Part shown: one piece after another, positions 1 to 5,470 of the stretch
Position numbering within the stretch: the stretch's first letter is position 1
Layout of the letters: each line of letters opens with the position of its first letter
Source of the DNA: Gammaproteobacteria bacterium
GTDB taxonomy: Bacteria; Pseudomonadota; Gammaproteobacteria; J044
Direction: 5' to 3'
Assembly: GCA_003696465.1 (NCBI GenBank)
Contig: RFHG01000414.1
Location: 1 to 7,283, forward strand
Length of the DNA stretch: 7,283 nucleotides
Translations under genes and position numbers: made by a program
Notes under the pieces: generated by a model
The model's input: the letters and a program-made list of their open reading frames with translations, nothing else
Database searches by the model: none
Told to the model about the DNA's origin: nothing

Positions 1-88
1 CGGCAGGGATGCTGCGGCAGACAAACCCCTGCCCCTGCAGGTATTGCACATCGGGAAGTTGCGGCAGCACGAGACGGAGTATTGTCAT
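1..88 (-). CDS. Possible start of an unidentified gene, running off the left edge
   Basis: An ATG at 88 on the minus strand opens a frame with no stop to the window edge. Its 29 visible codons begin MTILRLVLPQLPDVQ. A perfect TATAAT on the same strand at 121-126 would place transcription start roughly 25 nt ahead of this ATG, which fits a short leader. There is no clear Shine-Dalgarno sequence and no good -35 at the right distance. I do not recognise the protein: the hydrophobic/basic N-terminus is too short to assign to a family. The gene would be divergent from the small membrane protein at 212-592. Confidence is low because 88 bp without a stop can occur by chance in GC-rich DNA. Confidence 0.4.
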   Translation of the reverse strand, partial: MTILRLVLPQLPDVQYLQGQGFVCRSIPA

Positions 89-120
89 GAACCCATGGCA
101 GGCGAGACAGGCATGGGCGG

Positions 121-126
121 ATTATA
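121..126 (-). promoter_or_regulatory. Candidate -10 box (TATAAT) for the leftward gene
   Basis: The minus strand reads TATAAT exactly, in a locally AT-rich spot within GC-rich DNA and 32 bp before the ATG at 88. The -35 region (about 144-149, GACGGA on the minus strand) is a poor match to TTGACA, so the promoter would be weak or activator-dependent. The same spot reads TATAAC on the plus strand (123-128), also without a good -35, so it could serve the plus-strand gene at 212 instead. Confidence 0.35.
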
Positions 127-198
127 ACCGTGCCCGGGATGCTTCCGTCCCCGGAGATTTCATGGCATTGTAGTACTTCATTGATTTCTGAACTTGCT

Positions 199-204
199 GG
201 AGGG
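199..204 (+). promoter_or_regulatory. Ribosome binding site deciding the GTG start at 212
   Basis: GGAGGG lies 7 nt before the GTG at 212. This makes GTG the better start over the in-frame TTG at 194, which has no Shine-Dalgarno sequence in front of it and would place this purine block inside the coding region. Confidence 0.6.
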
Positions 205-211
205 CGCTGCC

Positions 212-592
212 GTGGAAGACTTCACCAGTGTATTTCTGAAGCTCCTGCTGGTGATTGCCGTCGCCATCACGCTCTATTTCGCCTTTGGCATCCACAATCG
301 GCTGTTTGGTGTCACCAAGAGCAGTACCCGGAAACGGGCCCTGAAGTGGACGCCCGGCTTCGACTTCAAGATCGCGCGCGAGACGGAGCACTTTGCACTG
401 ATCTACAACCCGCTCTATTACGGCGGCTACAACCAGTCGGCCGTGGTGCTGGACATGTTCGAGGACCTGTATGCACAGGGCTTTCGCTTCATCGACTCGC
501 CGAACGGCTACATGATGATTTGCGAGCGTATCGACCGCAGGGACAGCAAGCACGGCAAGGGAACCGGCAAGAAGGCCGCGAACGCCGCCTGA
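212..592 (+). CDS. Small single-pass membrane protein of unknown function (126 aa)
   Basis: I do not recognise this protein. From the GTG at 212 it has a short acidic N-terminus (MEDFTS) and then a hydrophobic helix at about residues 6-26 (LLLVIAVAITLYFAF). A basic stretch follows (STRKRALKW, residues 38-46), which suggests a membrane anchor with the rest in the cytoplasm by the positive-inside rule. Residues 47-105 look like a small folded domain rich in Tyr and Phe (IYNPLYYGGYNQSAV, then MFEDLYAQGFRFIDS). The last 18 residues are a Lys/Arg/Gly tail that is probably disordered. GGAGGG 7 nt upstream supports the GTG start. The gene stands alone: a possible divergent gene lies to the left, and a hairpin then a convergent tRNA lie to the right. 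Three other open frames cross this stretch, but this one has the protein-like composition and the membrane helix. A real gene is likely; its function is unknown. Confidence 0.75.
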   Translation: MEDFTSVFLKLLLVIAVAITLYFAFGIHNRLFGVTKSSTRKRALKWTPGFDFKIARETEHFALIYNPLYYGGYNQSAVVLDMFEDLYAQGFRFIDSPNGYMMICERIDRRDSKHGKGTGKKAANAA

Positions 593-615
593 CAGCGCAG
601 CGCGCGGCCTGAACG

Positions 616-648
616 CAACAGGGCCCGCGCATTGCACGGGCCCTGTTG
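616..648 (+). terminator. Perfect 12-bp hairpin between convergent transcription units
   Basis: CAACAGGGCCCG (616-627) pairs without mismatch with CGGGCCCTGTTG (637-648) across a 9-nt loop. It lies 24 nt after the stop of the small membrane protein and 12 nt beyond the 3' end of tRNA-Pro on the other strand. This is where a shared bidirectional terminator would sit. The T tract is poor in both directions: plus-strand flank GGCGGTCCTTTC, minus-strand flank CGTTCAGG. It may therefore work as an RNA 3'-end stabiliser or a weak terminator instead of a textbook intrinsic one. The stem itself is unmistakable. Confidence 0.7.
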
Positions 649-660
649 GGCGGTCCTTTC

Positions 661-743
<83 letters not shown>

Positions 744-749
744 GCGCGA

Positions 750-778
750 AGGTTACGCCAATCTAGGCGTCTTTTCAA
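750..778 (-). promoter_or_regulatory. Predicted tRNA-Pro promoter (-35 at 773-778, -10 at 750-755)
   Basis: On the minus strand TTGAAA (773-778) and TAACCT (750-755) are separated by exactly 17 bp. The expected transcription start near 743 leaves a leader of about 6 nt before the mature tRNA 5' end at 737. A GC-rich discriminator (TCGCGCC) follows the -10 box, a feature known from stringently controlled stable-RNA promoters. The -35 match is good (5 of 6) and the -10 match is poor. The -35 box contains the TGA stop (775-777) of the channel gene, so promoter and coding sequence overlap. Confidence 0.55.
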
Positions 779-3700
779 GCCGAGGCGCCCTCCCCCTCTG
801 CCCCTCGACCCGAACCGGGGCGGCGCAGCACCAGTTCCAGCGGCGCCCTGGTATCCAGATGCACATCACGCTGCGGGAAGGCAATCTCGATCCCGGCCTC
901 GGCAAAGCGCTCGTTGATGGCCTGGTTCAGGTCGGTACGCGTGCTGAGACGATGATCGATATCGTTGAGATAGGCACGCAGGGTCAGCAGCAGGGCGTTG
1001 TCGCCAAACTCCTCGAAATTGACTGACGGGGCCGGGTCATCCAGCACCTTCGGATGGGCCTCGGCGACCTCGCGCATGATCTCCATCGCCCGCCCGGTAT
1101 CACTGCCATAGGCTACACCAACGGGCAGAATCAGGCGATTGATGGGGTCGGACAGGGTCCAGTTGATGACCTCTCCGGTAATGAAATTCTTGTTCGGAAT
1201 GACCAGCTCCTGCCGGTCCCAGTTGACGATGGTCGTGGCCCGGATACGGATGCGTGACACCACTCCCGTGGTCTCCCCCACCGTCACCAGGTCACCCACG
1301 CGGATCGGCTGTTCGAACAGGAGGATCAGGCCGCTGACGAAATTGGCCACGATTTCCTGCAGGCCGAATCCAAGCCCCACGCCGAGGGCCGCAACCAGCC
1401 ACTGGATACTGGACCACTGCAGCCCAATGGCAGTAAAGGTCAGCACCAGACCCAGCATTACCACGAGATACTGCGTGACCGTAGTGATGGCATAGCGTGT
1501 GGCCTGGCTGAGCGGCAGGCGCTGCAGCAGGGTGAATTCCAAAAGTCCCGGGACGCTGCGCGCCACAAAGAGCACCAGCCCCCCCATGAACAGGCCGAAA
1601 AGCATGTCGCCCAGGGTAATCGGCACCTCTGTCGGTACGCCATCTACCACCCGGCTGGTGGTCAGTGGCAGCTTGATGCTGTCGAAAATGCCGAGGGCCG
1701 GAACCAGGTCACGCAGCAGATACCACAGCCCACCGAACAGGAGGACCCAGAATAGGAGTTCCACCAGCTTGCGCACCTGCAGGCTGAGCTCGCCATAATC
1801 GATCTGCTCCAGCTCGGTCTGGGGCAATTCCCCATCACCGGATGGCTCGTCGTGGTCTGACCGCTGATAGGCCTCCACCGCCTGCCGGAATCGCATGCGC
1901 CGATGGGCCACCCGCAGGCTGCGCAACAAAAGATCCCTCAACAGCAACAGGCCAAGCACCAGCCAGAGCACTGTGCCAATCCGGGCAAGGAAAAAGCTCG
2001 CGCTGTAATCGTAACCGGCCAGCGCGGCACCCATGAGACCGGCCGGAAGCAGCAGCAGAGGCCAAAACCATAATGGATGCAACTGGGCCCAGGACTTGCG
2101 TCGGGCATCCTCAAGAAAGGCCCGCATTACCGGGCGCTTGCGTCCCCAGATGCGCACCAGGGTAACGGACAGAAGCAGCAGCATGAGGACCAGGGCCAGA
2201 CGCCCCAGCAGCATCACGCCACGCGGCTCCTCCCGAACGATGCCCTCAAGATGCACAAATCCGGTCGGGACACCTGCCGCTGCCGCCGAATGCAGGAATA
2301 CCAGCGGCAACAGCAGAGGCGTAAGCCACAGTGCCTGTCGGTGAAGGGCATCACACAAAACCGGATGCCAGTCCAGATGGACGCGCGCAAGCCCGTCCTT
2401 GCTGCACAGAATGCGCAGGGTATTCAGGAACAGCAGCATGTGTCCCATGCCCTGCAGTCCGGACGCCACGCGCAAACTGAAGTCACCCACGGACGGATTC
2501 GAGCCCAGCAACACGCCCAGCCCCACCATCAAAAGAGGCAGCGGAAGAATAAGAATGAGCGAATCGAACAATGCCGTCAGCGTAAAGCGGAAGGAGTCGG
2601 AACGAGGATGTCTGACAGGCTCCGCGCAGGCAGACAGCCCGCGGCGGGCCTTCGGCTGCCGCCAGAACAGAATACCTGCCACGAGCAACAGCAGCAGTCC
2701 TTTCCCTCTCTCATGCCGTGCGGTGATGCGTATGCCGGACGCCAGTTGCAGCAGATGGTCCGGTGCCAGAAACCAGCCAATGCCATGGATCAGCTCTACC
2801 GGGCTGAATTCCAGAATGGAGGCAGAGCTCGGCAGCCACAACAAATGGGAAATGATGAATGCATGGTAGTCCTGCACTTCATCAAGCTCCTTGTGCAGCA
2901 GGGCCTGCAGGGAGGACAGCCGGGCCACATGGTCCGTGTAGGCCAGAAGAAGATCACTCAGTACCTTCTGTCTTTCTTCCAGCAGGCGCTGCTTCTCACG
3001 GGCAAGTTCGGGATGGGTTTCATCCTCATTTCCCCGAGTCGTTACTGCAGGGCTGCCATCGCCCAGTCTCGCCTCCAGAAGTGGCGCTCTGAGTGCTTCA
3101 TCGAGCTCGAGCTGACGGATCGTGGCCTCGTCCAGTGCCTCCCGGTGCTCGGCCAGCTCGCTTTCTATATCCGATATATCCGGCAGCAGCACGCGACGCT
3201 TGCGCAGCATGGAAGAGAGTTCATCCCCTCTGGCCACCAGCTTGAGCGCCTGCTCCAGCCGGGCACGGTCATTCTTGAGGAATTCGAGCTGGCGACGCAC
3301 CTGATCCTCGCGCGCCGAAAGCTCCCCGTTCCTCGCCACGATGCGCGCCTGCTCCGCACGAAGATCGTCGATTTCCTTCTGCAGGGGCTGCAATTCCGGA
3401 GGCAAGGCGCTTTCTTCTTTTCCTGTCTTCTGCTGTGACTTCTCCAGGGAGGCCACATTACGCTCGGTCAGGATCTTGTTGAGCACGGTCGCATTTGCCT
3501 GCAGGCGATCCTGCAGGGCGGAATAATGATCACGACGCGCCTGTGCCAACTCGGTCAAGGCGGAAAGATTGGCCTGACGCATTCTGAGAAAATCCCGGCG
3601 CGCCCCGAGCCAGGCCTGTTCGGCCTGTTGCAGCAGCAGCGTGGAGGCATCCTTTGCCCCCCCCTTATTGCCCAGCCTTCTCAGCTGCACGCTGATTCTC

Positions 3701-4209
3701 GCCAGTTCCTCGCCATCCTGCTTTGCCGCTGCCAACAAATCCGCAAGTTCCTTCTCTGCCTGAGTCAGTTCACTCCGGGTCTCGTCGAGGGCATCGTTTA
3801 CCCGCTTCAGCTCACTTCCTATCCGCTTGGTGCTCCAGCCGGAAACGACGCGTTCGTCAAGGGCGGCCGGCGGGCGACTTTTCCTGATTTCCCCGAGCAT
3901 GGACGGGGCTCGGGCTACCAGCTCGCGGAGCTGATCGATTCGTTGCTGCTCCTGCTGCAGGCGATCAAGATATTCGACGGCCTGATCGAGCCTGGCCAGC
4001 TGTTCCTTGCGCTTGTCGTCGCTGAGTTCTGTTGCCTGCTGGAGTCGCTCCCGTTCCTTGCCAATGGCCAGAGCCAGAGCGGAAGCCTCACCCCGGGAAT
4101 CTGCGGCGACCGCCTGACCACAACATAACCAGACCAGCGTGCAAGCCAGAATGTACATGCCAATCCGAAGTGGAAGTCTGGCCAGGGCCTTTTTTGCCCG
4201 ATCATGCAT
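775..4209 (-). CDS. Large MscS-superfamily mechanosensitive channel, MscK/MscM type (1144 aa)
   Basis: This is a stretch-gated inner-membrane channel that would release solutes on hypo-osmotic shock. From the ATG at 4209 the protein starts with a signal peptide (about 1-35, ending AVAA). A Glu/Gln/Arg-rich coiled-coil periplasmic region follows (about 37-450). About eleven hydrophobic segments come next, near 504-516, 545-568, 587-600, 626-645, 665-687, 713-732, 742-763, 815-833, 864-885, 911-930 and 935-965. The MscS core follows: the Gly/Ala-rich pore helix (AALGVGLGFGLQEIVANF, 940-957), the beta domain (FEQPIRVGDLVTVG, WDRQELVIPNKNF) and an alpha/beta vestibule to about 1119. Length and architecture match E. 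coli MscK (1120 aa) and MscM/YjeP (1107 aa); the two cannot be told apart here. The ATG at 4209 is preferred to the GTG at 4284 because it directly precedes the signal peptide and has GGGAG 9 nt upstream. The C-terminal tail is Gly/Glu/Arg-rich. Confidence 0.95.
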   Translation of the reverse strand: MHDRAKKALARLPLRIGMYILACTLVWLCCGQAVAADSRGEASALALAIGKERERLQQATELSDDKRKEQLARLDQAVEYLDRLQQEQQRIDQLRELVARAPSMLGEIRKSRPPAALDERVVSGWSTKRIGSELKRVNDALDETRSELTQAEKELADLLAAAKQDGEELARISVQLRRLGNKGGAKDASTLLLQQAEQAWLGARRDFLRMRQANLSALTELAQARRDHYSALQDRLQANATVLNKILTERNVASLEKSQQKTGKEESALPPELQPLQKEIDDLRAEQARIVARNGELSAREDQVRRQLEFLKNDRARLEQALKLVARGDELSSMLRKRRVLLPDISDIESELAEHREALDEATIRQLELDEALRAPLLEARLGDGSPAVTTRGNEDETHPELAREKQRLLEERQKVLSDLLLAYTDHVARLSSLQALLHKELDEVQDYHAFIISHLLWLPSSASILEFSPVELIHGIGWFLAPDHLLQLASGIRITARHERGKGLLLLLVAGILFWRQPKARRGLSACAEPVRHPRSDSFRFTLTALFDSLILILPLPLLMVGLGVLLGSNPSVGDFSLRVASGLQGMGHMLLFLNTLRILCSKDGLARVHLDWHPVLCDALHRQALWLTPLLLPLVFLHSAAAAGVPTGFVHLEGIVREEPRGVMLLGRLALVLMLLLLSVTLVRIWGRKRPVMRAFLEDARRKSWAQLHPLWFWPLLLLPAGLMGAALAGYDYSASFFLARIGTVLWLVLGLLLLRDLLLRSLRVAHRRMRFRQAVEAYQRSDHDEPSGDGELPQTELEQIDYGELSLQVRKLVELLFWVLLFGGLWYLLRDLVPALGIFDSIKLPLTTSRVVDGVPTEVPITLGDMLFGLFMGGLVLFVARSVPGLLEFTLLQRLPLSQATRYAITTVTQYLVVMLGLVLTFTAIGLQWSSIQWLVAALGVGLGFGLQEIVANFVSGLILLFEQPIRVGDLVTVGETTGVVSRIRIRATTIVNWDRQELVIPNKNFITGEVINWTLSDPINRLILPVGVAYGSDTGRAMEIMREVAEAHPKVLDDPAPSVNFEEFGDNALLLTLRAYLNDIDHRLSTRTDLNQAINERFAEAGIEIAFPQRDVHLDTRAPLELVLRRPGSGRGAEGEGASA

Positions 4210-4212
4210 CAA

Positions 4213-4223
4213 GGGAAACTCCC
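4213..4223 (-). promoter_or_regulatory. Ribosome binding site of the channel gene, inside a small hairpin
   Basis: The minus strand reads GGGAGTTTCCC, then 3 nt, then the ATG at 4209. GGGAG (4219-4223) is the likely Shine-Dalgarno sequence with 9-nt spacing, and it fixes the start choice. GGGA can pair with TCCC across a 3-nt loop, so the site could be partly hidden in the mRNA, but a 4-bp stem is only marginally stable. Confidence 0.4.
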
Positions 4224-4321
4224 GTGACAGGATGTTTGCTGTTGACAGAATACCGATGGTAACGCGAAGCCCGAGCGGACGCACGCAGGCGCAAGACCAG
4301 TTCCCACCTGCAATTGGAGCT

Positions 4322-4350
4322 GGTAACCTTGAGTCATCATCATAAGGAGC
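4322..4350 (+). promoter_or_regulatory. gcvR ribosome binding site region
   Basis: AAGGAG at 4344-4349 lies 6 nt before the ATG at 4356, an almost ideal Shine-Dalgarno sequence. It rules out the in-frame upstream start at 4314, which would put this site inside the gene. A possible promoter just ahead (TTCCCA at 4299-4304, 17 bp, TAACCT at 4322-4327) is too weak to call firmly. No glycine riboswitch or long structured leader is seen in the 146-bp intergenic region. Confidence 0.5.
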
Positions 4351-4355
4351 CCGTC

Positions 4356-4889
4356 ATGCGCCTTGTCATCTCGATCCTGGCCGACGACCGTACCGGCATC
4401 GTCAGGGAGATCACCGACCACGTCCTGCAACGCAACTGCAACATCCTCGACAGCCAGATGGCCACGCTCGAGGGAATATTCGCGATGAACATGCTGGTCG
4501 AGGGTGAGCCCATGGAAATGGCCGCCCTGGAGCAGCACCTGTGGCAGGAGGCCGAAGAAGGCAGGCTCTCTGTGGCGTTGCGCAAGTCCACTCCTCCCGG
4601 CCAGGATAGCGAAGGCAAAATCCTGGATATTCATGTTTCTGCACTGGATCACCCGGGCATCGTCAACGGTATCGCCCGTTTCTTCAGTGACCAGGGCATC
4701 AACATCCTGCGTATGGAGACACGCGCCGGCACTGCTCCACATACCGCAAGCCCGACCTTCACGGTATCCATGCGCGTGTTGCTGCCCTCCGACATCGACC
4801 CCGTTGCCCTGCGCCGTGCTTTCGGGGAATATTGCGAGGAAGCCGCACTGGACTGTCAGATAACGCATCCATCAGGAGAAGCCGCATGA
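4356..4889 (+). CDS. gcvR: GcvR-like tandem ACT-domain regulator of glycine cleavage (177 aa)
   Basis: It consists of two ACT domains and no DNA-binding domain. ACT1 spans about residues 1-75 (LVISILADDRTGIVREIT, then CNILDSQMATLEGIFAMNML). ACT2 spans about 88-168 (LDIHVSALDHPGIVNGIARF, then INILRMETRAG and a long hairpin). Each has the D-(R/H)-x-G-I-V turn where ACT domains bind small ligands. In E. coli, GcvR (190 aa) binds the activator GcvA and represses the glycine cleavage operon when glycine is low; whether a GcvA partner exists here cannot be seen. The ATG at 4356 has AAGGAG 6 nt upstream. The gene is divergent from the channel gene, and its stop overlaps the bcp start by 4 nt (ATGA), as in translationally coupled pairs. 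gcvR next to bcp is also the E. coli order, which strengthens the call. A more general ACT-domain regulator role is the alternative. Confidence 0.85.
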   Translation: MRLVISILADDRTGIVREITDHVLQRNCNILDSQMATLEGIFAMNMLVEGEPMEMAALEQHLWQEAEEGRLSVALRKSTPPGQDSEGKILDIHVSALDHPGIVNGIARFFSDQGINILRMETRAGTAPHTASPTFTVSMRVLLPSDIDPVALRRAFGEYCEEAALDCQITHPSGEAA

Positions 4890-5356
4890 GCACGCCCGAG
4901 ATCGGCAAGCCGGCCCCGGACTTCGAGGCACCGGCCACCCGCGACAAGACCATTCGCCTGTCGGATTTCCGTGGCGAACGCAATGTCGTGCTGTATTTCT
5001 ACCCCAAGGACAACACCCCCGGTTGCAGCCAGGAGGCACAGGACTTCCGTGACCACTGGCGCAAGTTCACCAGCCGCAAGACGGTCATCCTGGGTGTCTC
5101 GCGCGACTCGCTCGCGTCGCACGAGAAGTTCCGCGAGAAGTTCCAGCTGCCCTTCGACCTCATTTCCGACCCGGACGAAGTGGTCTGCAACCTCTATGAG
5201 GTCATCAAGATAAAAAACATGTATGGCAAAAAGGTACGCGGCATCGAACGCAGTACCTTCCTCATCGACATGGAGGGCATCCTCCGCCAGGAATGGCGCA
5301 AGGTAAAGGTAAAGGGGCATGTGGAAGAAGTCCTGGAGGCCGTAAAGAATCTCTGA
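4886..5356 (+). CDS. bcp: Thioredoxin-dependent thiol peroxidase Bcp/PrxQ (156 aa)
   Basis: This is a cytoplasmic peroxiredoxin that would reduce hydrogen peroxide and organic hydroperoxides. The fold and active site are clear: the N-terminal GKPAPDFEAP, LSDFRGERNVVLYFYPKD, then the catalytic P40-x3-T44-x2-C47 (PKDNTPGC). LGVSRDS and the late R in GIERSTFLID are also present. Length and start match the Bcp/PrxQ family (E. coli Bcp is 156 aa). The partner cysteine that E. coli Bcp has five residues after the catalytic one is missing here: position 52 is Gln. The only other cysteine is C101. It may thus act as a 1-Cys enzyme or use C101 or an external thiol. The ATG at 4886 overlaps the gcvR stop, with AGGAGA 6 nt upstream inside gcvR, so expression is probably coupled to gcvR. 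A hairpin terminator follows. Confidence 0.93.
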   Translation: MSTPEIGKPAPDFEAPATRDKTIRLSDFRGERNVVLYFYPKDNTPGCSQEAQDFRDHWRKFTSRKTVILGVSRDSLASHEKFREKFQLPFDLISDPDEVVCNLYEVIKIKNMYGKKVRGIERSTFLIDMEGILRQEWRKVKVKGHVEEVLEAVKNL

Positions 5357-5388
5357 ATACCTGCTACAGCCCTGCCATCTGCACACCG

Positions 5389-5402
5389 GCCCGCTATCGG
5401 GC
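5389..5402 (+). other. Small hairpin downstream of bcp
   Basis: GCCCG and CGGGC pair perfectly over a 4-nt loop (CTAT), 12 bp upstream of the stronger terminator hairpin. No T tract follows it. It may add to 3'-end structure of the gcvR-bcp mRNA or may be chance. Confidence 0.3.
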
Positions 5403-5413
5403 ATCGAGTGTCT

Positions 5414-5443
5414 TACGCCCGCCTTGCGCGGGCGTATTCATTT
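5414..5443 (+). terminator. Intrinsic terminator of gcvR-bcp
   Basis: TACGCCCGC (5414-5422) and GCGGGCGTA (5428-5436) form a perfect 9-bp GC-rich stem over a 5-nt loop. The T-rich stretch TTCATTT follows. It lies 57 nt after the bcp stop and ends 27 nt before the PIN-PhoH start, so the downstream gene either relies on readthrough or has a promoter within or just before this hairpin. The T tract is interrupted, so termination may be partial. Confidence 0.7.
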
Positions 5444-5459
5444 CCATTGCCACACGAAA

Positions 5460-5465
5460 AAGGAG
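5460..5465 (+). promoter_or_regulatory. Ribosome binding site deciding the GTG start at 5471
   Basis: AAGGAG lies 5 nt before the GTG at 5471. It supports that start over the in-frame upstream codon at 5408, from which the reading frame would run through the terminator hairpin. Confidence 0.65.
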
Positions 5466-5470
5466 CAACC

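Noticed and set aside
130..612. A 160-codon plus-strand frame overlapping the small membrane protein
   Set aside because: It has no membrane segment and an Arg/His-rich composition typical of a shifted frame, while the 212-592 frame has a hydrophobic helix and a well-placed ribosome binding site.
2077..3438. A 453-codon plus-strand open frame opposite the channel gene
   Set aside because: It is exactly antisense to the coiled-coil and membrane part of the channel. Its Gln/Arg/His-rich composition is what Leu- and Glu-rich codons give when read backwards, and it has no domain or good ribosome binding site.
3526..4128. A 200-codon plus-strand open frame opposite the channel N-terminus
   Set aside because: Antisense shadow of the coiled-coil region, with no recognisable domain.
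4242..4247. Perfect TTGACA on the plus strand between the channel gene and gcvR
   Set aside because: No -10-like sequence lies 16-18 bp downstream (CGAAGC region), so I do not call it a promoter.
4210..4355. Glycine riboswitch upstream of gcvR
   Set aside because: The intergenic region is short and shows no paired aptamer-like helices; the ribosome binding site is open and close to the ATG.
5408..5470. Longer N-terminus for the PIN-PhoH protein
   Set aside because: The extension would be translated through the bcp terminator hairpin and has no ribosome binding site, while the GTG at 5471 has an excellent one directly before the conserved PIN start.
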